DNA of 64,000 nt, taken from the NCBI GenBank assembly GCA_036023115.1, contig JAYKKT010000041.1:4489501-4553500 (forward strand). The letters are read 5' to 3'. Within the stretch, counting starts at the first letter, position 1; the number at the start of each line of letters is the position of its first letter. The position numbers and the translations under genes are program-made. This stretch comes from Brasenia schreberi. Lineage: Eukaryota; Streptophyta; Magnoliopsida; Nymphaeales; Cabombaceae. Shown here piece after piece: positions 11,441 to 23,569 of the stretch. The notes beneath the pieces are model-generated. The model had not been told where the DNA came from, searched no databases, and was given only the letters and a program-made list of their open reading frames with translations.

Positions 11441-13687
11441 GGCATTTGTACTTTGTACCAGTTGTTTGTTACTTCTTGAAGTTACCGTGGGTAAGAATGT
11501 ATCTATGCATGTAATACTGCATATAAATGCCAAGAGAGGATCCTCCAATTGGTGATTTTTCCCCGAACATGCCTTCCCTTTTGGGAAACATATTGACAAC
11601 CTTATGGAGTCTCAAATACAACAAGGAGATGCCTTTTCTAACAAAAGTTCTTCATACTAGTACCAATCATTTTAGACAGTTGCCACAACCACAAGATTAA
11701 ATGAAAGGTCCAGAAAAAAAAGTCTTAAGGTACATGCAAATTCTAGTTCAACTTTGATATAAGTTACATGGCAACATCAAGCATTTCAAATTTGAAAGAG
11801 TTGTGGAATAATGTCAACATCTTATCAAATAGTAAACTAAATGAATATAATATTTTTGTTCCTTTGGGTCCAGAGCTTTGATTTTAAAATATCTCTAAGT
11901 GGACTTGCAAATGCCACATAATGTCAGCACTAGAAGCACCATGGCCACAACAACGTAAAAATATGCCTTGCATCAAAACAAAAGGAGCATGCATGATGCT
12001 TTCTCCAATAGCAGGAAGAACTACAAATATTAAGGACTTTTCATCTGATATCTGCGATGACCAAATTAGTACCAAAATTAAGCCTTTTCCCACATTAAGT
12101 GGGTGTAGGCTATATGATAACCAAATCTATAATGCTGCAAATTGTTCAACATTACCCATAAATGGTTGTGGAAATGCAGTAAAACAAACTTCAATGGCTT
12201 CATCACTTTTCAGGAGAAACAGGCAACAGCATAATCCAATATTCTCTTAAAAAAGGAGAACTACAGCCACAAAGATAAGATATTTGGGAGATAGAGATTG
12301 AATAGTAAATAACTTTTTCTATCAAAGAGGGCAAGATAGGAAGGCCAGAATGCATCATCAGAAAGAGCATGAAGACATGTAGAAAAAGGGTATATTTTGC
12401 TCAGATTCAAGATGAATATAAGGACATTGAAATCATCATAGTTTGAAAACATTACCGTAACTTAGGTCTGCAGATGCTTAAGCTATTTTGTAATATTTGG
12501 TTTAATATGCATGGAGGTTGGGCTTTGTGAAAACAATTTAATTACAGCAGTTTTTCTCTAAATAAAATTGATCGTGGTCTTCTTGGGAGAAGAATTTCAG
12601 TGACCTTCATACTTATTATTTTGATGATAAAAATCAACTAATGTTAGAGTAACTTCCCCCTTGACCCTAGAGATAACGAACCACCATAACAGAACGTTGT
12701 TGTGTATGACAAGAAGAAAGAATATGTATCACTGTGAAATTCATAGAAGGACACTTGAAGGAAAATGACATTAATTAACCTCATGGGTACCTGCACCTTA
12801 ATCATCAATAGTGCTTACTTTAGTAAACAGCCTTGGTTGATGCCATATTGATATCTTCTACTATGTAAATGAAATTGCTAAAAGCTAGATATGTGGGTAT
12901 CAAAGTTTATGATGGGACTTCCTGCCTACTTAGGTAGCATAGTTTCTTCCCGCTGTAGCAGGAAATTATGTGAATGGATATCACTTCAGATGGCCCTTCT
13001 CACCAGTCGGTGAAGGTTCTCAAATTTCAGGCAGACTTAGCAGCACATATATGCAAATAATAAGCTTCTGTGCATACTAATGAAACTCCACAAGTGAGGA
13101 ACCTTTATGCAAAATCATCTGCGATAGTTTCCCCAGGAGATGGTCCAGTACCCCACCTTCAATTACCTAATCAGGGCTGAACACAGTACACCAAACCTAT
13201 ATTTGACAACATGAGGGATTCTATCTAACCTATCTATACAGCCTTAAATGGTATCTTAGGGAACCAACTATTTCACATCTATCCTCCTGAATACAACAAT
13301 CTATCAAGCAATAACCAATACCAACTACATATAACATGGAAACCTATAACCTCAATTTAAACCTCTCTTCATGCACCCTCGATCAATATCATCACAATAA
13401 AGGTACATTTTTCTCCGTTATTAGTTAAGAAACCTTCTACCCCCTATTTTACTTCCCAACAGCTATATAAGAAAAACCAAAAGCGAACTACAGATATTGA
13501 TATGCCCTTAATCAGGATTGATACATACTCACACCGCAGAAAATTCTTGTTGAAATCCAAAACCGTTATTGGGCAGCCTATAGTATTTCTAAAAGTCCAC
13601 CCACATTATCCATTAAAACCATTCCCCCCATCAATAAAACCAGGATAGCTCCATAAACTGCACCAACTCAATGGAAAATAAATGTCA

Positions 13688-13710
13688 CAGAGAGAGAGAG
13701 AGAGAGAGAA
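13688..13710. repeat. (GA)n microsatellite
   Basis: About eleven GA units lie in NAA50 intron 1, close to exon 1. Confidence 0.9.
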
Positions 13711-13801
13711 GAAAACATTCACCACTAATTAACAAACTCAACATAGTTCAACAAACAAAATCAACTAAACAAGATAAGATAGAGTGAGTTGAGGTTCGTA
13801 C

Positions 13802-13961
13802 CGAGCTTGGTAAATTCGCCGGAGGAGAGGGCGTCGGCGTAGTATTTGTCGTTGTAGCGGACGGGGAAGAGGGCGGTGTTGAGCTTCCTCAGCTGCATCA
13901 CGTTCTTGTCCCTCAGCCCGTCGAGAGAGATACTATTGCTCGATTCCCTCCCACCACTCAT
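13802..13961 (-). CDS. NAA50: N-alpha-acetyltransferase 50, exon 1
   Basis: Translation from the ATG at 13961 gives MSGGRESSNSISLDGLRDKN, then VMQLRKLNTALFPVRYNDKY and YADALSSGEFTKL. This is near-identical to the N terminus of plant NAA50, including FPVRYNDKYY, which in the family contacts the substrate methionine. The exon ends AAG CTC G before the donor GTACGA; the leftover G plus CC from exon 2 restores the expected alanine. The start was chosen because family proteins begin a few residues before SLDG. The frame is also open 40 codons upstream, to an ATG at 14081. The gene reads leftward and is divergent from GPAA1. Confidence 0.95.
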
Positions 13962-14081
13962 GCTTTCTTGTTCTTGTTCTTCTCGTTTCTTGGTTGTGAC
14001 GGCCAACGAGAAACGGGGGAAGCAAGAACAGCAGCTTCGTCGATGAACAAATGAAACGAAAATGAGCCCTCCCCTGCTCAA

Positions 14082-14394
14082 ATGCTAATGGTGATTGGGA
14101 CGTGAAATTTCCGTTATTTTGAAACTAGCGTTGACTTTAAATTACTGGAAACGCCTGTTGGCTGTCACCAGGAGACGTCCACTTACCTTTGTTCCGTGTC
14201 CTTTTTTGTGTCAACTTCAACGAGATAATGTTGTACAAAAGCTGACTATATCGTGTCATTAAGAAGTGTCGAAGGTAACTGCATCCACAAGCTTAGGCTT
14301 TGTTTTCGAAAGTATAGGGGCCTCGGGCAGTTAGAAAGGAGATAAGTGGTTGATTTTTTCAGTATGATCTATAATTTGAAATTGACCGTCAAAT
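14082..14394. other. upstream region of NAA50
   Basis: This is the presumed promoter side of NAA50. No clear TATA element at a convincing distance and no repeat was recognised. Confidence 0.4.
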
Positions 14395-14600
14395 TCATCT
14401 CCATCTCCCTTCCTTTTCTTTTGTGTGTAAACCACCGGTGTCCGAAAGCCCACAAGGACTCCAACTAATGTGGTTCGAGCTCAATTGTCTCGCTATGGGA
14501 TAAAGCTCTCCCATGTGCCGTTTTCTCCATTCACAGGACTCAAACTCAACACCTCGCTCGAGCGGAAACGAGTGCCAGACCACTTGAAACCAACAAACCT
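14395..14600 (-). repeat. tRNA-derived SINE-like element
   Basis: On the minus strand, starting near 14597, the sequence has a box-A-like TGGTCTGGCACTCG. About 35 bases later comes a box-B-like GAGTTTGAGTCCTG. It continues to an A-rich end (ACACACAAAAGAAAAGG) near 14405. This is the layout of a plant tRNA-related SINE of about 200 bp. No target duplication was identified, so the call is tentative. Confidence 0.4.
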
Positions 14601-14794
14601 TTCGTATCGTGTTTCTCCTTTTTTTTCGTTTTCGCTATGTAGCTTACTTCGGCATTCGAGTATCAAGCTCCTACATCAGACATTAGTAAAATGATAATTG
14701 AATCAAGATTTAACAGATATATCCGATGATTAGAACTTATTAAGAATTCCTTACTCGAATGGCACGGCTTGTTGGGTGATTTTTAAAATACACA

Positions 14795-15610
14795 CAATGT
14801 TTGGTAAAAGTTATAGTTATTGTCATATTGTGGCATTAAAAATCACTTAAGTGGAATTATGTTCATTTGTAGCACTTGACATTCATTGTAACTCATGAGC
14901 ATTTATCATTTTTAGCATTAAGAGTCACTTGATTGATAATTGTGTTCATTAGTAACACTTGATAATGGTTGTAACTTATTAGTATTTAGCAACTATGTTG
15001 AGACATTAAAAACAACATACTTGAGTGAGAATTGTGCTCATTAGTAGCATTTGATAGCAGTTATAACTTATGAGAATTTAACAACCATATTGTAGCATTA
15101 AAGATTACTTGAGTGATAATTATACTCATTAATATCACTTGATAATGGTTGTAACTTATGTACATTTAACAACAATATTTTGGTATTATGAGCTACCTTC
15201 TTGAGTAGCAATTATGTTGATTACTAGCATATCATAAGTTACATCTTCACCATGTATATATATAGTATTGTTGTGAACAAGATCCATCCAACTTTTCTCT
15301 CGTGGTGTGGATCTTTTCCTATTTAGTTTTTAATTGGATTTGCAACATCATCATCTTTACTTTATTTATTTGTCTAAGACTTTGTTGAATTTGTGCAAGA
15401 TGAAAAGAGGGTCTTCGTTGTATCCTAAAAATATTTGCTAGGGTCCATTGCATTTGGTTATTTGATACTAGTGGCAATAAATAAACCTAAATGATGGTGT
15501 TTACTGTGTTTCAAAGAATAGTGCTATCCTAGCCTTCATTTTAAAGGTTTAATTTACTATCTAAAATAACGACTACTCAAGAAATCGTGTCATCTACATG
15601 AATTCAACAC
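14795..15610 (+). repeat. 5' LTR of the second copia element
   Basis: It matches 20810-21490 over long stretches, for example AATTGGATTTGCAACATCAT, CCAACTTTTCTCTC and GTGTCATCTACA. Inside it a roughly 110-bp degenerate unit (TTGTAACTTATGAGCATTTA-like) repeats about four times. The exact ends are uncertain. Confidence 0.7.
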
Positions 15611-15639
15611 TAACAATCTTTAAGTTTATTTTCCTCAAG

Positions 15640-18600
15640 ATAGCTATTTTTCTTCGAGAAATGACATCTAATTTTATCAAGTTAGATAGGTTTGATGGTT
15701 GTAATTTCTTATAGTGGCAAAATTATATACACTTTTTCTTACTATTTTGAAAGCAAGATCAGAAAAGGAGAAGAAGACCCTTGAAGAAACTTGCAATTGA
15801 CAAAGTGAGACAATGACAATTATATTTACATGGGTCACGTCCTCAATGGTACGTAGATGTGTTATTCAACACCTATCAAATCTTGACACGTGCAAAGGAC
15901 ATGTGGAACAAACTTAAAATCAATTAAATGATAGAGGATACTATAAGTTATAAATTGCTTGTTACCCATTTTAATAATTATAAGATGGTAGATCCATTAT
16001 AGAGTAATTACAGGGCTCGAACAAATTTTCATAATTTCAAACAACACAAGATGAGTATGAATGAAATTATCATTATATTTTCTTTCATAGACAAATGGTC
16101 TTGTTCTTGGAAAGATTTTAAAAGAACTTTAAAATAAAAGAAGAAAGACATTTCTCTTTAGCAATTGGTTAATCATCTTAGGCTTAAGGAAGAGTATTGA
16201 ATGCAAGATGACTCTAAAACCAATCTACTTAAGAGAAAGTCAATGTTATGGAGGAAAGTTTATAGAGCCCTAAATTAAATAAAATTGAGATTTCAAAAAA
16301 ACTAAGGGAAACAATGATAGGGACACCGCCTAAGATAAAAAAAGGTCAATACTACCACTGTAGAAAGTCTAGTCATTACAAGAGTGAATGATGATGCTTA
16401 AAAAATTGAATAAAGACTAGAGTCCTAATTCTTCTAAGAATAATCTTGTTGTCATTGTATCAAAAGTAAATATAATAGAAGACATTAGATCTTGATGAAT
16501 AGACTCTAGTGCTACTCGTCATGTATGCAAAAACCAAAGTCTCTTTAAAACTTTAATAGAAAAGACAAAATTGATTTTGTACATGTACAATGCTTTTATT
16601 GCTTTAAGTGAAAGGCAAAGAGACAGTTGAACTCAAATTTACAACAACAACTAAGCCTTTTCCCATACTAGACGAGGTCGGCTACATAGATTCTTTGTTT
16701 CCACATATCTCTATCATGTGCCATATTAGCGGTTAACTCACAATAAGATAGATCATTCTTTATTGTTTCTTTCCAACACTTTTGTGGTTGTCCTCTAGCT
16801 TTTTTAATAACTTCCAAATTTAGTTTTATCATACCTTCTTATAGGTTCTTCTTTTGATCTTCTTTCTATATGTCCAAACCATCTTAAACGATATTCTCTC
16901 ATTTTATCCTCTATTGGTGCCACTCCTAATTTGTTTCTAATAACCTCATTATGTATATGATCTTTTCTTGTATGACCACTCATCCATCTCAACATCTTCA
17001 TTTATGTCACAAACATCTTTTGTACATTTTGATGATTAACTGCCCAACACTCATAACCATAAAACATGGCAGGCCTAATTGATGCTCTATAATATTTACC
17101 TTTTCACTTTAATGGTATCTTCTTATCACAAAGAATACCTAATTCTCCTCTCCATTTTAACCAACCATCATTAATTCTATGTGTAACATCTTCATAAATT
17201 CTTCCATCACTCTGAAAAATTGATCCTAGGTATTTAAAACTTTACTTTTGGGGGATGCAATGTGTGTCAATTTTAATTTCTATGTCCTTTGAGATAACCA
17301 AATGATCAAACTTATATTCCATATATTCTATCTTTGTTCTACTAAGTTGGAGGCCTTTGCTTTCTAATGTTTCTCTCCATAGTTCCAATTTTCTATTAAC
17401 TTTATCCTTAGACTCCTCCACTAATACAATGTCATCTGCAAATAACATACACCAAGGTACTTCATCTTGAATATGTTTTGTTAACTCATCAATCACCATT
17501 ATAAATAAGTATGGACTTAAAGTTGATCTTTGATGTAACCCAATATTAACTTCAAAGAAGTGTGTCATTCCTTCATGAGTCCTCACATATGTTTTTGCAC
17601 CATCATACATGTCTCTTATAAGGTTAATGTATGTCAATGGGATACCTCTTTTTTTCAAAGTTCTCCAAAGAACCTCCCTCGATACCCTATCATAAATTCT
17701 AAGGATTATTTATATGGACATATGTTTGAGTTGAATCCCAATAATAAGGATGTTATTTATGCTTCTATCGATGAATAATTTAATTCATGATATTTTTGTT
17801 TGCGGCATATAAAAATTTCATGATATAGCAAAATCATATTTGACTTCAAAAATTTAGAAGTCAATATATTCGTATTCTACTTATATGTGTACTAAAATCA
17901 CTATATTCTCATTTCTAAGAATTGAAAGAAGTTCCAAAATTTTGGATTTAATTTATTTAGATGTTTGTGATTTGCATTATTTGCCAACAATAGGACAAAA
18001 AAATAGTAACTTTATTAATGATTGCACTACATTTTGCTATGATAAAGTTTCAGAAAGTTTAAGATTTTCAAAAGTCAAGAGAAAATTCAACATGAAACTT
18101 TCATTAAGTGTTTGAGAACTAATAGAGAGGAGAACACTACAATTCTTACTATTTTGAATTTTTGGGAATCATATATCAAATTATGACTCCTTTTCTCCAC
18201 AACAAAATTGTATGGCAAAAAAGAAAAATATAGTGTTATAAAAATGATAAATTTTATGTTGTCATATTTTAGTTTATTAAATGGTTATTGGGATGAAGTA
18301 TTATTAAATACTTATTTTATTTTAAATAAAATTCTAAATAAAAAGAACCGAATTATCACATATGAACTCTAGAATAAAAGAAGTTATAACCTAAACTTTC
18401 TCAAGGTTTGGGATCGTAGAGTCATTGTCAAAGTTCTAAAACCCAATAAAGTATTGAGTAAAAGAGGAATTGAATGTATTTTCTTGGGAAATATCAAATG
18501 TAGTAAGGTATATAGATTTATTGTAATTGTATAAAATGACTCATTATCCTATTAATATCGTGATAGAATTAAGAGATTCTATTTCTAAAGAAGATAGATT

Positions 18601-19890
18601 TACCTTGATTCTTAGATTTACAAGACATATTCATAGAAATAACATGATGTAAAAAATATTAGAATTAGTAATGATAACATAGGGAGTTCAATGAGAAGAT
18701 AAACCAAAAGGCAAAAAAGTCAAAGACCTTTCGACCAAATTTTATATGTTTATGGTTGAAAGAATTTGTGGCTCAATCTAAGTCATATGCTATTTGTTGT
18801 GGTACGAAAAATGATCTTGACCTACGAAGAGGCTATGAAGTCTCCCAATTCAATATTTTGAAATAAGCTATCCAAGATGAGATGTACTCAATAATGAGTA
18901 ACAAAATTTGGAAATCACTAAACCTTCCTCCCGACTATAAAGCAATTGGGCGTAAATGGATTTTCAAAAGGATTAATAAATTTAAAACTACAATTGTTGA
19001 TAGGATTTTTCTTAAATAGAATAAATTGATTATTTTGATACATATTCACCAATAGTTAGAATGAAAAAATTAGAGTCCTTTTAGCACTTATATCTTTATA
19101 TATAAACTTTTATTCACCAATTGGATGTTAAAACAATATTTTTAAATGGTCAATTAGAGGAGGAGGTGTTTTGTTCTACTCATACAAGAGCATAAAGTTT
19201 GCATGTTTGTCAATTCCTTATATAGTTTAAAGCAAATCACATTAAAAATTTGATAAAGTTGTTCTTGAATTTTTTTTAAATAAATGAATCATAAAAATAT
19301 TTTTATACCAAATTTCATATAGAAAAGGTTGCTTGATTTGTTTATATGTTAATTACATACTTATTTTTTATTGATTTAAAAAAATTGAAAATGTCAAAAG
19401 GTTTTTGTCTAACAATTTTGACACAAAAATATAGGAGAAGACAAGAGAATAAAATAATGTAGAGCTCATAAACCTCATAAATTGAAGAAGTTCTAAATTT
19501 TTTTATTATATTGATTGTTATATAGTCTATTTTCCATTTGATGTAAATATTAAATTAACATCAAACAAAGGATGCCTCATGACATAATTAGAATATGCTA
19601 AAATCATTGAATTTTTTATATATGCTATGACATGTGCTCGACTTAATATTGTATATGCAATGGGCAGATTGAGTCGTTATAGAAGCAATCTGATTAAGGA
19701 CCACTGGCATAATATTCATCGAGTATTAAAATACTTGAAAGGAGCAATTGACTATAGTTTAGTGCATAGTAGAAATCCTTCCATTTTAGAGGGATATTCA
19801 AAGCTAGTTGGATTAGTTACTAAGAAGATCATGCCTTCACAAGTGGTTGGATCTTCATTGTTGGTTGGGATGTACATTGGGATCTAAGAA
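15640..19890 (+). pseudogene. copia gag-pol, heavily degenerate, split by a LINE
   Basis: Gag remnants read KLDRFDGCNF at about 15680, with MWNKLK and SWKDFKRTLK further on. A zinc-knuckle remnant YHCRKSSHYKS lies near 16355. A protease remnant DSSATRHVC lies near 16505. After the inserted LINE, integrase-proximal sequence (SSKILDLIYLDVCDL) lies at about 17930-17985. RT begins near 18890 (IWKSLNLPP, IGRKWIFKR). RNase H occupies 19627-19887: LNIVYAMGRLSRY, DHWHNIHRVLKYLKG, then LEGYSK. The catalytic regions are interrupted by many stops. Confidence 0.8.
16642..17695 (-). mobile_element. RTE LINE, 5'-truncated (copy 1)
   Basis: The minus strand ends with the family 3' terminus (CTAGTATGGGAAAAGGCTTAG followed by TTG repeats) at 16642. 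Open segments at 17242-17658 and 16804-17001 encode the RT region: a damaged [13 protein letters not shown] and the catalytic FADDIVL, then the C-terminal [12 protein letters not shown]. The copy starts mid-RT at about 17695 (YDRV). Truncation at the 5' end is usual for LINEs. Confidence 0.9.
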
Positions 19891-20809
19891 ATAAACACGC
19901 ATCGCATATTCCACCATGGTCGCAAAGTATATACTTAAGCAAGCGTTATGCAGCTTAATTACTGTGTTTAGAAACTTGCTTCATAAAGTACCAATATGGC
20001 CAAAACTATTAGCACCAATCACACTACATTTGATAGTCAATCAACATTGCAAAGGAATATAACTAAGGTATAATGAAAGTCTAGACACATTGACTAAGAT
20101 ATAGCTATGTGAAAGATTTGGTATTCAAAATGGAATAATTTCTATTATTTATATAAGGAACAGAACAAAATCTTATACAAATCCTTTGACCTAAAGGATT
20201 GACGATGGGATTTGGTGCGGAAAACATCAATAGGGACTGACTCAAGCCCATATCATAAATGATCACCAATGATTGGAACTCTCAACTCACACTTGAGTAA
20301 CATCAAGTCTTGAGTTCAATGAGTAAAAAAGCATATCATTAGAGTAGTTACAAGTAATTAAATCAAGTTATATACATCCTTAAGGTTAAAAGTAATTGGT
20401 CCCATAAGTAAAAGAAGGAAGGTTGGAGTTTTGTTGGTTAATAGACCTATAACATATATACTGCTGAAGTGTTTATTATGCAGGACACTTCTAATGTAGT
20501 CTACCTATATGAGTGTGAAGGTGCCGCTTTCTTGAGTTAAGGGCTTGACTCTTAAAGACTCATGAAAGGATATAAGACACAAGGTCACATTAAATGTGTC
20601 ACATTAAATATGATAATCAATTGTGTCGAGATCTATGTAGTTATGCACTCTAGTTCATATGGGATTAGATGTTTCAAAGTTTATTTACCATTCTACTGGA
20701 TTAGTGAAACCCATGACTTACTAAGTAAAGGTTTAAATCATGAGATACTTTTATCAAAACTGTAAGTTTTTCAAAGTAATAACTTTTCAAATGTATTTTA
20801 AAAATAATG

Positions 20810-21490
20810 GGTATTTTTGTTTGGTGAAGGTCATAATTGTTGTCATATTGCAACATTAAAAGTCACTTAAGTAGAATTGTGCTCATTATTACTTCTTGAT
20901 TGTGGTTGTAAACCATGAGCATGTAATCATGACATTAAGGGCTATTTACTTGAGTGATAATTGTGCTCATTAGTAGCAATTGATAGTGGTTGTAACTTAT
21001 GTGCATTTAGCAACCATATTATGGTATTAAAAATCACCTTCTTAGTAATAATTATGCTTATTAGTAGCATATCATGAATTACATATTCACCGTATCTATA
21101 TATAATGTTGTTGTAAAAAAGATTGATCCAACTTTTCTCTCATTATTAGTTCTTTCTTACTTAGTTTCGAAGAGAATTTGGAAGTCCTATTATAGTGCTA
21201 ATTGGATTTGCAACATCATCATCTTTACTTTGTCGGCTTGTCTTGAACTCAATTGTATTCATGTAAGAAGAACTAAGGGTTTTTTTCATTATATCTTGAA
21301 GGTATATGTCTGGATCTATTGCATTCGGTTATTTGATACTGACAATGGTAAATAAATCTAAAGTTTAGTGGTTATCATACTTCAAAGAATAGTATTATTA
21401 ACATTCTTTTTAAGGTTTAAATTTAGTCTCTGAGGCACTGACCGCTCAAAGCATAGTGTCATCTACAAGAAGTTGTACACCAATATTGGT
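20810..21490 (+). repeat. 3' LTR of the second copia element
   Basis: It is the partner of 14795-15610, slightly shorter because it has fewer of the internal 110-bp units. The ends are approximate. Confidence 0.68.
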
Positions 21491-21789
21491 AACATTATTG
21501 TATAACGGTTGAGGAATCAAATAGCAAAGAAATGAGACCAATTTAAAAGCAACATTCTTCTTAAGAAAGAATTGAAATGAGTTGTTGGCCATCAATTTCA
21601 TTCTTATCTTCATTTTCAAAATTATTAAGTAAATAATGTAAGTAATTATTAAGTAAGAAGAGTAGACAATTGGAATCCCATGTTTGTACCAATGTGATTC
21701 AAGAAAAGTGATACAAGTGTGAAAATGATAATAAGATAATTGCAATGAGGAATTATTTAATTAATATTATTGAAAAATTGGGGTTGCTT

Positions 21790-22248
21790 GATAAACAAGG
21801 TATTTAGAAAGCAAGAGGGATAAAGTTGGTAATATAGTAGTTGATTATTTTCAAAATCTACTCATGGTGGAGCAACTTGACTACACACAAGAAAGATATT
21901 GTTTATGCCCTTCATGGGGTTCTTAGTAGAGGTAAACTCTTGCCTAGTTTTGATCTTACTCCGTTATGCTTAGTTCCTAAGACTCTTGATGCTCAAACTA
22001 TGGCCCAATAAATACCTATAAACTTGTCTAATGTATTTTATAAAATCGCTGCAAAGCTTTTAGTTCATCATCTACAATGATATGTAAATAGGACAATAAT
22101 TGCTAATCAAACTGCTTGTCTAAAATGGGGTTTATATATACTAATATATTTGTGGCTTGTGAAATTGCACATTATTTAAAAAATAAGAGGAATGGGAGTA
22201 AATATAAAATCATAGTGAAGTTGGTCATGAACAAAGCTTACGACTAGG
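21790..22248 (+). pseudogene. L1-type LINE reverse transcriptase, left part
   Basis: Frame-shifted translation gives LPSFDLTPLCLVPKT, INLSNVFYKIAAKLLVHHL, IIANQTACL and KLVMNKAYD. These are the conserved early RT blocks of plant L1 LINEs (PISLCNVxYKI, ENQSAF, LDMxKAYD). The reading is cut at KAYD by the solo LTR inserted at 22249 and resumes at 27573. Confidence 0.8.
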
Positions 22249-23569
22249 TGTAAACACCCAATTTTTTTTCAAAGATTTGGTCCTTTTAGAATTTTTGTCT
22301 TTTTCAAGAAAAAATATGGTTATGGGTCTTTTAAGGTTTTTCAAATAAAGATACCTTAAACGAACCCATCTCCTGGCCAAAATTTTGTAGGAGCTTCAAA
22401 ATAAGGATACTTTGCACCTCTTTCAAAAAAAAATTTTGACAAAAAATCCAAAAAAATGATTACTCTACCCTCAAGGCCAAATTGGCAAAAATTTGTGGTT
22501 TCAAATGCTTGCTTGCAAAGAAATAATGGTTTTAAACAATTTTTTTCAAATAAACAAATGAAAATGGGACATTGGGAACCAAACCCAAAAAATGTTTGCA
22601 AAATGATAATTTTATAAAACTACAAAACTTCTAAAATTAAAAAACAAAACAAGTTCAAAACAAGACCTTAAAAACTTGCTAGATCGAAGATAGTCTTACA
22701 CTGGGACCTACACCCATCGAAGAGTTAAAGTTGTCCTACACTCCACACCCATCAAAAGGTTAAAGTGGTCCGACACCCTACACTCGTCAAAGGGTTAAAG
22801 CGATCCAAATGATTAAAGACTAACTCACGGAATGAAAGCAGGTCACCCATGCAAAGAACAATGTGGATGTAACTTAGTTGTACTCTAAAAAAGAATATTT
22901 GAAGATTTTATTAAAATTCGATGTTTTCAAATATATCTCAAAAGAAATGGTTTTGAGATGTTTAAAGAAATGGTTTTAGTTGTGCTCCAAAAAGAATATT
23001 TTAAGATTTTATTAAAATTCAATATTTTCAAATATATCTCAAAAAAAATTGTTTTAAAGAATAAAAAGTAAATATTTGAAATCATCTTCAAGAGAAGCAG
23101 AATCTTGGGAGGCTAGATCAAATCAAATAAAGTCAGAATGGGTTGCACGTGAAGTAAGCCCAACTCAAGTAAAAAATAGGCACATGACCAAGCCCAACTC
23201 AACTCAAGATGGGCGACACATGACCAAGCCCTCACAAAATCAAATTAGGATCAAGACAAGCCGTGAAACATGTCTAACACAAGACCGAGAGGTGTGTTGC
23301 ACCAAAGCAAGTTCAACTCAAACCAAGAAAGGGCCAGAAGGGCCCAAATCAAATTCAATTAAAGTAACCAAGAAGGTACACTAAATCAAGCCAAGGAGCA
23401 GCACCTGCACCAAAGAAAACATGCCCAAGCCTAGTCAAGGTCGGCACCAAGAAAGTCAAGCCATGCCCAATGACTAAGGTCAAATGCTAGATAAAAATGA
23501 GTCAAAACCAAGACCAAGTGGATTCACTCAGCCAAGATGTGCCTAGGCTGAGTCAAAGTCAATGGAACC

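Larger units (their letters stand above)
9833..13801 (-). other. NAA50 intron 1 (4 kb) with a copia remnant
   Basis: It runs from the donor GTACGA at 13801 to the acceptor CTTACAG at 9833. Besides the copia remnant at about 10190-11440 and a GA microsatellite near 13688, I see no genes. The sequence at 11450-13680 is AT-rich without recognisable repeats. Confidence 0.85.
14795..21490 (+). mobile_element. Ty1/copia retrotransposon with two diverged LTRs
   Basis: Related sequences at about 14795-15610 and 20810-21490 are direct repeats flanking copia gag-pol remnants in plus orientation. The interior is extremely AT-rich and full of stops. An RTE LINE (16642-17695) splits it between protease and integrase. 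LTR divergence is clearly visible by eye, so the insertion is old. Confidence 0.85.

Noticed and set aside
23076..23384. 102-codon open frame rich in Lys, Ser, Gln and Thr
   Set aside because: It lies in the purine-rich TCAAG-repeat block of the Tat-like LTR and is not conserved as a frame in the sister LTRs.
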